This document shows, piece by piece, positions 1 through 8,908 of a stretch of DNA of 64,000 bases. Under the pieces are notes generated by a model that was not told where the DNA came from, made no database searches, and saw only the letters and a list, made by a program, of their open reading frames with translations. Every line of letters starts with the position of its first letter. Position 1 is the first letter of the stretch. A program made the translations under genes and the position numbers. Origin of the DNA: Dermabacteraceae bacterium TAE3-ERU5 (GTDB taxonomy: Bacteria; Actinomycetota; Actinomycetes; Actinomycetales; Dermabacteraceae); NCBI GenBank assembly GCA_019218375.1, contig JAHUUK010000009.1:1-64000 (forward strand). The letters are read 5' to 3'.

Positions 1-1
1 G

Positions 2-310
2 CCCGGCCGCCCCTTCCCAAACAAAGACATAACCCACCGCTACTACAACGAGGGCTGGGCAGACGCCTACCTAGAAACCACCTACACCGGCCAATACCAG
101 GTAAACAACGGTGAATGGAAACCCATCTACGGCACCATCACCGTCACCTCGGAAAAACGCTCGTTCTACATCATGCGGCTCCTGCCCTACCTCGGCAGCG
201 AAAACCACACCCCGGCCCCTATCCAGGTCCCACCCCGCGACGGCAGCAACGAAAGCAAACCCGACCAGTACGCGCGCCACATCCCGCTCGACAAAGAAAA
301 ACCCCTATAA
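2..310 (+). CDS. 3' end of an unrecognised protein (partial)
   Basis: An open frame runs from the window edge to a TAA at 308-310, giving the last 102 residues of a protein whose start is outside the window. The visible part is rich in Tyr, Thr, Asn and Pro (for example TYTGQYQVNNGEWKPIYG) and has alternating beta-like stretches followed by a charged, Pro-rich tail. No family is recognised and no catalytic motif is visible. The coding strand is unusually C- and A-rich and G-poor compared with metG and later genes, which may mean a different origin. Function unknown; a secreted or phage/plasmid-type protein is possible but unproven. Confidence 0.55.
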   Translation, partial: PGRPFPNKDITHRYYNEGWADAYLETTYTGQYQVNNGEWKPIYGTITVTSEKRSFYIMRLLPYLGSENHTPAPIQVPPRDGSNESKPDQYARHIPLDKEKPL

Positions 311-585
311 CCCACACCGCCACCACGAACAGAAACGGCAACGGGCACGGGCACCAACGCTAACCTGCGCACTCTAACCACACCGATAACACTTAGGTGC
401 AGTTTTGGCTGCCCGTTACACCTGGGTGCACTTTTGGTGGGTTAAACCCCGTTTTCGCAGCGGTTAGTGCACCCAAGCGTTACAGCGCTCCCACCAAAAC
501 TCACCATAAACGTCCCCCAAACGTTAACGGCCCGCCTGGCCCACCTAGCAGAAACTATCCGTTCACGGCACATGCCAGTGCCCGG

Positions 586-621
586 TAGGCAGCAAACAGC
601 CATCCCGATAGGCAGCAAACA
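586..621 (+). repeat. 13-bp direct repeat, two copies
   Basis: TAGGCAGCAAACA is repeated exactly at 586-598 and 609-621, 23 bp apart start to start, about one and a half helical turns beyond one. The second copy runs straight into the terminator stem downstream of metG. Role unknown. Confidence 0.6.
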
Positions 622-659
622 AAATGGGGAGGCACGCCATGCGCGCCTCCCCATTTTTC
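621..659. terminator. Bidirectional intrinsic terminator after metG
   Basis: A 12-bp stem, AAATGGGGAGGC at 622-633 paired with GCCTCCCCATTT at 645-656, carries an A-run on its left and a T-run on its right. It can therefore end both metG (minus) and anything arriving on the plus strand. Confidence 0.85.
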
Positions 660-692
660 TAAGCTTTTCGCTCTATTTGTTTCTAGCCCTAT

Positions 693-2480
693 TTAGCTTT
701 CCAACCTAGCCAGCTCTTCCTCTACGATCTTCGGGTCAAGCTTGGTGAAGATCGGCGAAGGCTTAGAGACGGGGGCGCCCACCTTAACCTCACGGTGTGC
801 CCAGGCGGGAACATCCGTGTAGTCGCCGGTGATGATCGGGTACTGTTCGTCGCCGTCCAGATCGGTCACTTCCTCGATCACCGGCAGCGGCGCCACCACT
901 CGGTCGCCGCCAAGCGCCTTTTCCACCAGGTTCGCGGAGAACGGCAGGAACGGTGCCAGCATCGTGTTCAGGTCGGTCACGGCCTGGGCCAGGGTGTGCA
1001 GTACGGTGAGTAGACGCTGGCGCTGTTCCGGCGCTTTCATCTTGAAAGGCTCGGTTTCGGAAACGTAGCGGTTGGCTTCTCCCACCAGGCGCATGATTTC
1101 GGCGATCGCGGCGCGCTGACGATGCGAACGAATCATGCCGCCCACGGTCTCGAAGCCTGCCTCGATCTGGGAGAGCAGCGCCCGGTCTACGTCCTCCAGC
1201 TCGCCCGCGGCGGGAACTTCGCCCACGTTCTTCGCGATCATCGCGGCGGTGCGGTTTACCAGGTTGCCCCAGCCCGCCACCAGTTCGTTGTTGGTGCGTG
1301 CCACGAATTCGGCCCAGGTGAAGTCGGCGTCCTGGTTTTCCGGCCCGGCGGCGGAAATGAAGTAGCGCAGCGCATCCGCCTGGTAGCGGGAAAGCACGTC
1401 GCGTACGTAAATAACCACGCCCTTGGACGAGGAAAACTTCTTACCTTCCATGGTGAGGAACTCGCTGGAAACGACCTCGGTAGGCAGGTTAAGTTCCCCG
1501 AACGGGCCGGGCTTGCCGCCCTTTGCTCCCTTACCGTTTTGTCCGAGCAGTTCTGCCGGCCAGATCTGGGAGTGGAAGACGATGTTGTCTTTGCCCATGA
1601 AGTAGTAGGTGAGCGCCTCCGGGTTGTTCCACCACTTGCGCCACGCCTCCGGTTCGCCGATACGGCGCGCCCATTCTACGGAGGCCGACAGGTAGCCGAT
1701 AACGGCGTCGAACCAAACATAGAGGCGCTTGCTCGGCTGGTCCTCCCAGCCCGGAACCGGAATGCCCCAGTCGATGTCGCGGGTCATGGCGCGGGGGCGA
1801 ATGTCTTTAAGGATGTTCTGGCTGAACTTGATTACGTTCGGGCGCCAGGTGCCGGACTCTTCGCGCTCATCCAGCCACTCCCCCAGGGCTTCCGCCAGCG
1901 CGGGCAGGTCAAGGAAGTAGTGGTTAGTTTCGATGAACTTCGGGGTTTCCCCGTTGATGCGGGAGACCGGGTCGATCAGATCGGTCGGATCGAGCTGGTT
2001 ACCGCAGGCATCGCACTGGTCGCCGCGCGCACCGGGTGTCTTGCACAGGGGGCAGGTGCCCTCGATGTAGCGGTCGGGAAGCGTACGCCCGGTGGAGGGA
2101 GAGATCGCGCCGGAGGTGGTCTGTTCGATCATGTAGCCGTTATCGCGCACCGTCTCAAACATCTGCTGCACCACGGCGTAGTGGTTGCGGGTGGTGGTGC
2201 GGGTGAAAAGGTCGTAGGAAAGACCGAGGGCTACCAGGTCTTCCACGATAATGCGGTTGTTGCGGTCGGCCAGCGCACGGGGCGTGATGCCCTCTTCGTC
2301 TGCCGCCACCAGGATCGGCGTGCCGTGTTCGTCGGTGCCGGAAACCATTAGCACGTCGTGCCCGGCCATTCGCATGTAACGCGAGAAAACGTCGGAAGGG
2401 ACCCCGAAACCGGCTACGTGGCCGATGTGTCGGGGCCCGTTTGCATAGGGCCAGGCAACCGCAGACAAAACTGTGCTCAT
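693..2480 (-). CDS. metG: Methionyl-tRNA synthetase
   Basis: This cytosolic class I synthetase charges tRNA-Met and initiator tRNA. The 595-residue protein carries the HIGH signature at residues 18-21 (PRHIGH) and the KMSKS-type loop FSSSK at 349-353. Between them is a zinc knuckle with Cys 143, 146, 156 and 159 (CPLCKT..CDACG), so it is the zinc-containing form. The length matches a MetRS lacking the extra C-terminal tRNA-binding dimerisation domain. A TAGACT hexamer lies 8 nt before the ATG with no clear ribosome binding site, suggesting a leaderless or nearly leaderless mRNA. It is divergent from the uridylyltransferase gene. Confidence 0.97.
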   Translation of the reverse strand: MSTVLSAVAWPYANGPRHIGHVAGFGVPSDVFSRYMRMAGHDVLMVSGTDEHGTPILVAADEEGITPRALADRNNRIIVEDLVALGLSYDLFTRTTTRNHYAVVQQMFETVRDNGYMIEQTTSGAISPSTGRTLPDRYIEGTCPLCKTPGARGDQCDACGNQLDPTDLIDPVSRINGETPKFIETNHYFLDLPALAEALGEWLDEREESGTWRPNVIKFSQNILKDIRPRAMTRDIDWGIPVPGWEDQPSKRLYVWFDAVIGYLSASVEWARRIGEPEAWRKWWNNPEALTYYFMGKDNIVFHSQIWPAELLGQNGKGAKGGKPGPFGELNLPTEVVSSEFLTMEGKKFSSSKGVVIYVRDVLSRYQADALRYFISAAGPENQDADFTWAEFVARTNNELVAGWGNLVNRTAAMIAKNVGEVPAAGELEDVDRALLSQIEAGFETVGGMIRSHRQRAAIAEIMRLVGEANRYVSETEPFKMKAPEQRQRLLTVLHTLAQAVTDLNTMLAPFLPFSANLVEKALGGDRVVAPLPVIEEVTDLDGDEQYPIITGDYTDVPAWAHREVKVGAPVSKPSPIFTKLDPKIVEEELARLES

Positions 2481-2488
2481 AGTTTCTA

Positions 2489-2494
2489 AGTCTA
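2489..2494 (-). promoter_or_regulatory. Putative -10 box of metG
   Basis: On the minus strand TAGACT is followed by 8 nt and then the metG ATG. This spacing would start the transcript within a base or two of the start codon. No good -35 hexamer is visible. Confidence 0.45.
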
Positions 2495-2530
2495 CCGGGC
2501 AAGTGGCCGACAGGCGGCGGACGTTAAGCG

Positions 2531-2559
2531 TTGGCGATCACACAAGCGGCGACTAGAGT
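2531..2559 (+). promoter_or_regulatory. Sigma-A type promoter giving a leaderless mRNA
   Basis: TTGGCG (2531-2536), a 17-bp spacer and TAGAGT (2554-2559) form a good housekeeping promoter. The expected start point is 2566, the A of the ATG. There is no Shine-Dalgarno sequence between them, so a leaderless transcript is predicted. Confidence 0.65.
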
Positions 2560-2565
2560 TAAAGC

Positions 2566-3945
2566 ATGAGCATTGAGGCACTCCACAGGGCACAGCAGAA
2601 GATGCGCGACGCAGGTGTCGCAGACCGTGCGATCGACGTCTTCAGCCACTACTACGAGAAATTGGAGGCCGGCACCACCGGCCAGATTCCCGAAGAAACG
2701 ATCACCCCCTACCTGGATCCGCCGCAGCTGGCGGAGGTCGAGGTAGACGAGGAAACCCAGCGTGAGGCTTTCAGCAAGCTCGCCGTGATTAACCTGAACG
2801 GCGGCCTCGGTACCTCGATGGGCATGGACCGCGCTAAGTCCCTTCTGCCGGTGCGCGACGGCATGCGCTTCCTGGACATCATCGTTAAGCAGGTGCTGGC
2901 GGCGCGCGAAAAGACCGGCTCCCGCCTGCCCCTAATCTTTATGAACTCTTTCCGTACCGAGGCCGACACGCTGGAGGTACTGGGCAACTACCCGCAGCTG
3001 CCGGTGGATGATCTGCCGCTCTCGTTCGTGCAGAACAAGGAACCGAAGCTGACCGTGGACGGGCTGGAGCCGGTCGAATGGCCCGCCGATCCGGAGCTTG
3101 AATGGTGCCCGCCGGGACACGGAGACATCTACACCGCCCTAGAGACGTCAGGCCTGCTCGATAAGCTGCTGGAGGCCGGTTTCGAGTACGCGTCGGTGTC
3201 TAACTCCGACAACCTCGGCACCGTTCCCAGCCCGAAGATCGCGGGCTGGTTCGCGCAGTCGGGCGCGCCCTACGCCGCCGAGCTGTGCCGACGCACCGTT
3301 GCGGATCGTAAGGGCGGCCACCTGGCCATCCGCAAGAGCGACGGCCGCCTGATCCTGCGTGATACGGCGCAGACCCCCGATCATCAGATGGAGTTTTTCA
3401 CCGACGAAAACCGCCACCCGTTCTTCCACACCAACAACCTCTGGTTCAACCTGCGGGTGCTGAAGGAAACGCTGGAGGAGCGCCGGGGCGTGCTGGGCCT
3501 GCCGATGATCCGCAACGAAAAGACGGTGGATCCCTCCGATAAGTCCAGTACCAAGGTGTATCAGATCGAGACCGCGATGGGTGCCGCCATCGAGGTGTTC
3601 GAGGGTGCTACCGCGATTGTGGTGGAGCGCGCCCGTTTCCTGCCGGTGAAGGCCACCAGTGACCTGCTGCTGGTGCGTTCCGACGCGTACGTGTTGGACG
3701 ACGATTACGCGCTCGTCAAGCAGGTGGAGACGGTGCCGCTGGTGAAGCTGGATAACGACTACTACAAGCTGATCGGCGATTTCGAGGAGCGTTTCCCGAA
3801 GGGCGTCCCCTCGATCAAGGACGCAACCTCCCTTACCGTGGAAGGCAAGCACACCTTTGGTGCCGACGTCACGGTGCGCGGTGACGTGACCGTGAAGCCG
3901 ACCTGCCCGGAGAACATCCCGGACGGCACCGTCATCGAGCAGTGA
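2566..3945 (+). CDS. UTP-glucose-1-phosphate uridylyltransferase (UDPGP family)
   Basis: The enzyme makes UDP-glucose from UTP and glucose 1-phosphate, feeding glycogen, trehalose, cell-wall and capsule sugar pathways. At 459 residues, with the nucleotide-binding signature LNGGLGTSMGMDRAKS near residues 76-91, it belongs to the eukaryote-like UDPGP family and not the shorter bacterial GalU family. This type is known from bifidobacteria and other actinobacteria. A conserved NSDNLG motif (substrate pocket) lies near residue 212. It is a single-gene unit with its own promoter and a strong terminator. Confidence 0.93.
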   Translation: MSIEALHRAQQKMRDAGVADRAIDVFSHYYEKLEAGTTGQIPEETITPYLDPPQLAEVEVDEETQREAFSKLAVINLNGGLGTSMGMDRAKSLLPVRDGMRFLDIIVKQVLAAREKTGSRLPLIFMNSFRTEADTLEVLGNYPQLPVDDLPLSFVQNKEPKLTVDGLEPVEWPADPELEWCPPGHGDIYTALETSGLLDKLLEAGFEYASVSNSDNLGTVPSPKIAGWFAQSGAPYAAELCRRTVADRKGGHLAIRKSDGRLILRDTAQTPDHQMEFFTDENRHPFFHTNNLWFNLRVLKETLEERRGVLGLPMIRNEKTVDPSDKSSTKVYQIETAMGAAIEVFEGATAIVVERARFLPVKATSDLLLVRSDAYVLDDDYALVKQVETVPLVKLDNDYYKLIGDFEERFPKGVPSIKDATSLTVEGKHTFGADVTVRGDVTVKPTCPENIPDGTVIEQ

Positions 3946-3984
3946 TTTCTTTCCTCGCGCGCGGGTAGATCCGCGTTGAGAAAA

Positions 3985-4027
3985 TGAGGGGCCGGTACGT
4001 GCAATACGTACCGGCCCCTATTTTTAG
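3985..4027. terminator. Intrinsic terminator after the uridylyltransferase gene
   Basis: A 14-bp perfect stem (AGGGGCCGGTACGT at 3987-4000 with its complement at 4006-4019) is followed by a T-rich run. The flanking AAAA on the left lets it serve the convergent yagU-like gene too. Confidence 0.9.
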
Positions 4028-4044
4028 CTTTTCGAGCTTTGGTT

Positions 4045-4602
4045 TCAGCGGGTTGCCGCAGAGAGCGGAACTTCCGCGTCGGGCTCGTGGGTAATGCGGT
4101 TACGCAGGTCGCGCCTGGTTAGTTCGATCAACCACATCCAGAAAATGTGTCCGAAGCATTCGCTGAAGTGTTCGCCGAACGGCTGGCCCCACATCGGCGG
4201 CACTAGCCCCATGGCGGGCATCAGCAGCAGGTGGAATACGACCCACACCAGGAAGCCGAAGGCTGCACCCTGCCAGAGCTTAATTCCCGGGTAGTATTCC
4301 GCGGCCACACAGTAAATGACGCCGAAAGCGATCGCGAAGGAGAAGTGGATCAGGAACGACATGATGGGGCGTTCGTTCCCGTTGTAGATCACCATCAGGT
4401 GCGAGGTGTCGGGGCTCATTCCGAACAGTTCCAGCAGCGCCTGCGGCGGGTTGGTCATGTCTCGCATCGGGGTGCGGGGCGGGAAGGGAACCTCCCAGCC
4501 GAACTTTACGATGGCGGAGATCGTACCGGTTATGACGCCTACCAGTAGCGCTACTCCGATGCGCCGCCTGCTGGGGTCGGTTTTAACGAACAGATTTTGC
4601 AT
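4045..4602 (-). CDS. yagU: YagU family (DUF1440) inner-membrane protein
   Basis: This 185-residue membrane protein has about four hydrophobic segments: residues 14-34, 85-105, 113-140 and a C-terminal one near 155-170. The conserved features are the FPPRTPMRDMTNPPQ loop, HFSFAIAFGVIYC and GEHFSECFGHIFW. They match the YagU/DUF1440 family, which in E. coli has been linked to acid tolerance. The biochemical role is not established. The start is supported by an AAAGGA ribosome binding site 9 nt upstream. It appears to be monocistronic. Confidence 0.72.
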   Translation of the reverse strand: MQNLFVKTDPSRRRIGVALLVGVITGTISAIVKFGWEVPFPPRTPMRDMTNPPQALLELFGMSPDTSHLMVIYNGNERPIMSFLIHFSFAIAFGVIYCVAAEYYPGIKLWQGAAFGFLVWVVFHLLLMPAMGLVPPMWGQPFGEHFSECFGHIFWMWLIELTRRDLRNRITHEPDAEVPLSAATR

Positions 4603-4766
4603 TTTGCCGTTCCTTTCATCTAGGCAAACGCTTAGATATTAGGTGCGGTAAAAATGCTTTTTAGGGACAAAAGTCCATGCGCACAAATACTGATACAAGC
4701 GAAAAATTCGTTACTTGCAAGTAAGGGCTTTAAAGGGGTATTTTCGCCTAAATTTTTACGCGTGCA

Positions 4767-5330
4767 TCACACCGTGGTGTAAACGGTTTCTCCGTTTCCC
4801 AGAGTAAAACCAAGTTTGATGCTTCCCGGAGCGTACGGCCCGCCGCCGAGCTGCAGCTTCGCTTCCCCGTTCCAGCTCTGCCCAAAGGAAAGCCGCCGCT
4901 CGGGTAGCTTTGCACTTGCCCCGGCCCCGCCGTCGGCACTCGCGGTGATGTTTATGTCCGACAGCGCCACCGGTTCCTCACCGTCGCAGGTGATGTGCAG
5001 TTCCACACTGACTCCCCCGGGCACCGCTTCCTGCAGGTAGGCGAATACCGTCACATTGCGTTTTCCGTCGCTAACGGCGAGCTGCGTGTCTACCGGCTGC
5101 GCGTCCTCTTCGCTGAGCGGCGGAGTCGCGAATGCACCGTCTAACGATTCTTCTTTACCGGATACGTCTGCGGGATCGGGCGGCAATAAGCCGTTTTCGT
5201 CTACTTTTTCTACCGGGTGTAGCGGCGGCTGAGTCATGGCGGTTTCGCTTTCGAACGTGGTTTTCGGGGCACATGAGGCAAGCGGCAGTAACAGTGCGGC
5301 GCAGGCTGCTAAAGCCGCCGGGTTACGCAT
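4767..5330 (-). CDS. Putative lipoprotein, coupled to the SLH/NlpC gene
   Basis: This 187-residue protein has a lipoprotein signal peptide ending in the lipobox LASC (Cys about residue 20), so it should be anchored to the outer face of the membrane. The mature part is acidic and low in complexity at first (LPPDPADVSGKEESLDG), then beta-rich (VSVELHITCDGEEPVAL). No family is recognised. Its ATG shares one base with the TGA of the upstream wall enzyme (TGATG), so the two are probably translationally coupled. A GTG one codon earlier is an alternative start. It may assist or attach the co-expressed enzyme. Confidence 0.7.
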   Translation of the reverse strand: MRNPAALAACAALLLPLASCAPKTTFESETAMTQPPLHPVEKVDENGLLPPDPADVSGKEESLDGAFATPPLSEEDAQPVDTQLAVSDGKRNVTVFAYLQEAVPGGVSVELHITCDGEEPVALSDINITASADGGAGASAKLPERRLSFGQSWNGEAKLQLGGGPYAPGSIKLGFTLGNGETVYTTV

Positions 5331-7036
5331 CACGGGAACGGTCTTTTCACGTAGGGCTTTACGTACCTATTTCCCCAAACCACGCTGCTATAGGCGCGTT
5401 CGTGAACGTTTCTTTCCGCAGCGTGCGCGATCTTGCCGTCCCCCAGGTAAATGGCAATATGAGTTACTGTGCCGCGCGAGTTTCCGTAGAAAATCAGATC
5501 TCCGCGTTTTCTCTGCGCAAGCGGCACGCTGAGCAGGCGCTTGTCGGCGTAAAACATTTGCGAGCTGCGGTATGAGGGTTCCGCGTGCGCCACAACGTTT
5601 ACCGGTTGCGGGTCCAGTCCTGCCGAATACATGGCCTGCAGCAAAAGACCGGAACAGTCGTATCCCGCTACGCTGCTATCGCGCCACCCGGCACCGCCCC
5701 AGGTGTATGGACTGCCGTAGACGCTGCGCACGAACCTGATCATTTCGTCTATGCGCTGCTGTCTGCTGGCGTGTTCCGGTACTCGAATGGGGGTCTGCCA
5801 GGCATCCATGTCGAACGGATATTCGGGCGCTATGTGCCGCCAGGTGGCGGCATCTACTATGCCGTTAACGGGCAGTTTGTGCCGACGCTGCACCGCTTTA
5901 ACAGCTTGCTGGGTTTCATAATCGTAGGTTTGCCTGGCTCCGGTACGCGCTATCCCCAGTTTCTTTTGGATGATGCGCACCCTGGTGCCGTTCCAGCCGC
6001 GCCGGATCGCAACGCCGCCTTTCACCGGGGTTATTTTGTTTACTGGCCCGTGCATTCCTCGCGGCGGTGTCCAGGGAACGGCGTGCATGATTTGCCCGCC
6101 TTCAAAGCTTTGCCGGAAACTATCGCCTTGCCTGCTCTCCGGAGAGGTCGGAAAGCCGAATTCGCCTTGCGCTGCTCCCGCCTGCGCGTATCTCATAGCA
6201 ATCTGTCCACGTACCGCGTGCGCGCCCGTTCCGGGACTCCATGCCACGTATCCTCCGGCAAATTTTTGCTGCGCGCCGCGATTTCCGCTCACCTGGGAGG
6301 TGAGGTCGTTAGCGTTCCCTTCGGGTAGGCCTAGTTTTCCGTGCGGCCCGCCGACGGCCCAGTAGGCAACCCCGAGCGCCCCCGTCACGGTTACGTCTTT
6401 GCCGAAAACGCCGCCGTTCACGTAACGGTAGATAAGGGCAGCCGCCGCGTCTCGATGAATGGGGGCGGTGGGCAGGTAGCGTCCGTCGGGCCAGCCGGTC
6501 ATGTAGCCGCGCGAACGCGACCATTCGATTTCCTTACGGAAAACGTAATCCGTCGGCACATCGGGCACGGGAGCGCAAACGCCTATCGCGGGCCGCCCGC
6601 TTATGCGGTAAAGCACCGTCACCGCCGCGTCACGCGCTATAGGCAGGTCAGGACGGAAGGTTTTATCCTCCTGCCAGCCGGTGAATATGCCCTGCTCCAG
6701 ATTCCAGCAAATTTCCCGATAAAACTCGCGCTTGTCGTCAACGTCCGCGAAAGGGCTTTCTTCCGGGGCTTCATAATCCGGGCTGCCCGCTAGCCGGTAA
6801 AGAATGGCGGCGAACGCTTCGCGCGTTATGTTTTCTAGGGGTCGAAAAGTGTTGTCCCACCAGCCTTTTAATATTCCCTGCTGCCTGGCCCACATGATCT
6901 CGCGGTAAAACATGCTGTTTTGCGGTACATCGCGATACGGGGTGGCCGCCCGGGCAGGCAACGTTGTCACCGCGAGGGCACTCCCCGCGAGCAGTCCGCG
7001 CCTGGTGATCTTGAGGCTGTTCTTGCGGGATGACAC
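5330..7036 (-). CDS. Tat-exported SLH / LGFP / PG-binding / NlpC-P60 protein
   Basis: This 568-residue secreted cell-wall enzyme starts with a twin-arginine signal (TRRGLLAG at 11-18, cleavage after PARA about residue 30). Three S-layer-homology repeats follow (about 33-83, 95-147, 157-207), then LGFP-type repeats (about 218-320), a PG_binding_1 domain (about 345-401) and a C-terminal NlpC/P60 domain (about 426-568). The catalytic Cys461 (YDCSG), His526 (THIAIY) and His538 are present, so it should be an active cell-wall peptidase or amidase. Three different wall-binding modules on one enzyme is notable. The start is GTG with an AAGGA site 6 nt upstream. It is followed directly by the coupled lipoprotein gene. 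Confidence 0.88.
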   Translation of the reverse strand: MSSRKNSLKITRRGLLAGSALAVTTLPARAATPYRDVPQNSMFYREIMWARQQGILKGWWDNTFRPLENITREAFAAILYRLAGSPDYEAPEESPFADVDDKREFYREICWNLEQGIFTGWQEDKTFRPDLPIARDAAVTVLYRISGRPAIGVCAPVPDVPTDYVFRKEIEWSRSRGYMTGWPDGRYLPTAPIHRDAAAALIYRYVNGGVFGKDVTVTGALGVAYWAVGGPHGKLGLPEGNANDLTSQVSGNRGAQQKFAGGYVAWSPGTGAHAVRGQIAMRYAQAGAAQGEFGFPTSPESRQGDSFRQSFEGGQIMHAVPWTPPRGMHGPVNKITPVKGGVAIRRGWNGTRVRIIQKKLGIARTGARQTYDYETQQAVKAVQRRHKLPVNGIVDAATWRHIAPEYPFDMDAWQTPIRVPEHASRQQRIDEMIRFVRSVYGSPYTWGGAGWRDSSVAGYDCSGLLLQAMYSAGLDPQPVNVVAHAEPSYRSSQMFYADKRLLSVPLAQRKRGDLIFYGNSRGTVTHIAIYLGDGKIAHAAERNVHERAYSSVVWGNRYVKPYVKRPFP

Positions 7037-7062
7037 GGTTTTCCTTACAGGCTTTAGATGCT

Positions 7063-7102
7063 AATGACCCGGCTAGTTACTAACGAGTCTAGCCGGGTCA
7101 TT
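7063..7102. terminator. Hairpin between the SLH/NlpC gene and the ferric-reductase-like gene
   Basis: A 14-bp perfect stem, AATGACCCGGCTAG with CTAGCCGGGTCATT and a 12-nt loop, lies downstream of the ferric-reductase-like gene. There is no U-run after it on either strand, so it may be a weak terminator or an RNA-stability element. Confidence 0.5.
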
Positions 7103-7118
7103 CACCGCAAAGGGGTGG

Positions 7119-7928
7119 TTAGCTGTCTGCGTGCAAAGACATACCCCTCTCGTGCGCCCTGCGGCGCTCTTCGCGCAGCTTTTCCTTTTCCCGACGGTTG
7201 CGGTCGGTCTTGATACGCAGCACCGTGTACACGACGAAAATACCGGTGTAGAGGACCAGCGAAAGGTAGGTGTCTACCAGGTAGGCGGGTTCTTTCTCTA
7301 GGTATTCACCGAATACCAGGATCCGGCGCACGAACACCAAAATCACGTTCGCGAAGAGGATGAAGTAGAACGCGTAGGACCACTTGTGCAGCTTCTGCCA
7401 GGCCGCCGCCTTCATCGAGAAACGAATCTTCTTGAAGGAGGTAATGAACAGCGGAATACCGATCAGCAACAGAGCCAGGGAAGTGTAGAACAGGATTTCG
7501 TAGGGAAGTTCGAACTCGTCATCGCCGCCGTAGAAGTATCCCAGGCCATAAACCATCAGGTGAGCAAAGGAGAAGATGCAGGCCAGGATCGATATTTCGC
7601 CGCGAATCGCGTAAAGCTGCTTGGTTACGGTGTTCCAGGGCTTGATCACCCCCTGGAACATGACAACGGTGAACAGCACGAAACCAAACGAACCTCGCCT
7701 GATCTGGCTGTTGATGGGCCACCACCAGGTTTCGGTCGGGTAGGTATCGGTGAGGCCCCAGTGGATTTCCATGCCGATTGAGAGGAAGCAGAGAATCGTC
7801 GCCCCCAGGTAGTACCAGACGGCGTGCTTACGAATATTTTTCCGAAGCAGGAAGAGCAGGGGAACCAGCGCAGCAAAACCGAAAATAATCTGGTTTTCCT
7901 CGTACAGGAATTTAAGAACGGTAAGCAC
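7119..7928 (-). CDS. Ferric reductase-like transmembrane protein, intact copy
   Basis: This 269-residue polytopic membrane protein has about seven hydrophobic segments and conserved histidines in FSFAHLMVYG and QKLHKWSY. Such histidines ligate haem in the ferric reductase-like transmembrane family (which includes YedZ/MsrQ). Electron transfer across the membrane, perhaps to Fe(III), is inferred. The tail is highly charged (KTDRNRREKEKLREERRR). The start is GTG with GAGG 5 nt upstream. A DtxR-like box upstream (7960-7978) fits iron control. A second, broken copy lies 3,845 bp away in the same orientation, nearly identical over the 3' two-thirds. Confidence 0.75.
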   Translation of the reverse strand: MLTVLKFLYEENQIIFGFAALVPLLFLLRKNIRKHAVWYYLGATILCFLSIGMEIHWGLTDTYPTETWWWPINSQIRRGSFGFVLFTVVMFQGVIKPWNTVTKQLYAIRGEISILACIFSFAHLMVYGLGYFYGGDDEFELPYEILFYTSLALLLIGIPLFITSFKKIRFSMKAAAWQKLHKWSYAFYFILFANVILVFVRRILVFGEYLEKEPAYLVDTYLSLVLYTGIFVVYTVLRIKTDRNRREKEKLREERRRAHERGMSLHADS

Positions 7929-7959
7929 CGCATCCTCACAAATCTATCTAGTTATTAAA

Positions 7960-7978
7960 TAAGGCAAGGCTTATCTTG
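7960..7978. promoter_or_regulatory. Possible DtxR/IdeR-type iron box
   Basis: The 19-mer TAAGGCAAGGCTTATCTTG matches 12 of 19 positions of the DtxR consensus. It lies between the ferric-reductase-like gene and the divergent regulator pseudogene. The second reductase copy has a related site at the same place. Confidence 0.35.
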
Positions 7979-8070
7979 CCCCTAAGTTGCGACTCCCCCA
8001 CACATAGGTGATGTAACACACAATGTTTTTTCTTGAGCCTGACACTACGTGGGGCCTCAGAGTGGAGGGC

Positions 8071-8861
8071 ATGAAGAAAAAGCCCCTATACAGCGTGGGA
8101 GAAGTGGCCACCATGCTCGGTTTGACCGTGCGCCAGTTGCATCACTGGGATGAGCTTGGTTTAGCTCCCGCGAGCCGCCGCTCCCCCGCTGGTTATCGGA
8201 TCTATACCGAGCATGACGTGGAACGCTTGCAGAGGGCGCTTGTTTACAGGGAAACGGGCATGGCGCTTGCCAGAATCAGGCTTTTGCTCGACAATCCCGC
8301 CTCGCCGCAAGAGCATCTGGTTAGCCAGCTTGAGTTGCTGTTGGCACAGCGGGAAACCCTGACGAAAAAGATCACCGCAGTAGAGCAGCTATTGGAGAAA
8401 GAAATGGCCAAAACGCCGGTAAGCGTGGCAGAGAGAGCCGAGATCCTGGGACAAGAATGGAACCCGGCCTGGGACGAAGAGGCGGCAGAAAGATGGGGAG
8501 ATACCCATGACTGGCAGGTTAGCCAGCAACGACAGGCACGAATGAGCGCTCAGATTGGCAGGAATTTGTGGATCGCTTGAAGGGTATCGAGGAGCGCTGC
8601 GCCTTGGCCGTTTCTTCCGGTATCGCCCCCGACAGCGTAGAGGGGATGGCTTTGGCGGAGGAATACCGGGAAGCGCTAAGTGCCATGTTCGAGGTCACCC
8701 ACGCAAAGCAGGTTCTGCTCGGACGCATGTATTTGGCCGATGAACGTTTCACCTCCCGCTACGAGAGCCTGCGCACGGGTCTGAGCGAGTGGCTATCGGC
8801 CGCCACCAACGCGAATGCCCTGGCGCACGGGACAGATCCCGCCAAGGCGAGCTGGGAGTAG
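8071..8861 (+). pseudogene. TipA-type MerR regulator broken by a frameshift
   Basis: The first frame (ATG 8071, GGAGG upstream) encodes a MerR DNA-binding domain (YSVGEVATMLGLTVRQLHHW), a coiled coil and the start of a TipAS drug-recognition domain (AERWGDTHDWQVSQ), then meets TGA at 8578-8580. The domain resumes at about 8553 in another frame (DWQEFVDRLKGIEE) and runs to TAG at 8859-8861. Joining S-A with D-W rebuilds the usual TipAS sequence, so one base is probably missing near 8545-8553. A sequencing error or a truncated short product are alternatives. TipA proteins activate genes in response to thiopeptides and related compounds. Confidence 0.75.
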
Positions 8862-8908
8862 TTTCCACCCGCCCGCTGCCTCCTCACAAACTTTCCTCTT
8901 CATATAAG

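Larger units (their letters stand above)
311..692. other. Intergenic spacer with short repeated motifs
   Basis: No convincing gene lies in these 382 bases. The spacer holds short copies of one motif in both orientations. GGTGCA followed by a TTTTGG core occurs at about 396-408 and 425-438. Its reverse-complement parts occur at 467-474 (GTGCACCC) and 490-499 (CCCACCAAAA). TAGGCAGCAAACA occurs twice, at 586-598 and 609-621. The spacer ends in a terminator shared with metG. Confidence 0.6.

Noticed and set aside
467-709. 80-codon plus-strand open frame in the first spacer
   Set aside because: It runs through the metG terminator hairpin and into the end of metG, so it is not a credible gene.
1122-2351. 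Long open frame (409 codons) on the plus strand opposite metG
   Set aside because: It is the complement of the MetRS catalytic domain; the protein lacks any family feature and is a GC-rich shadow frame.
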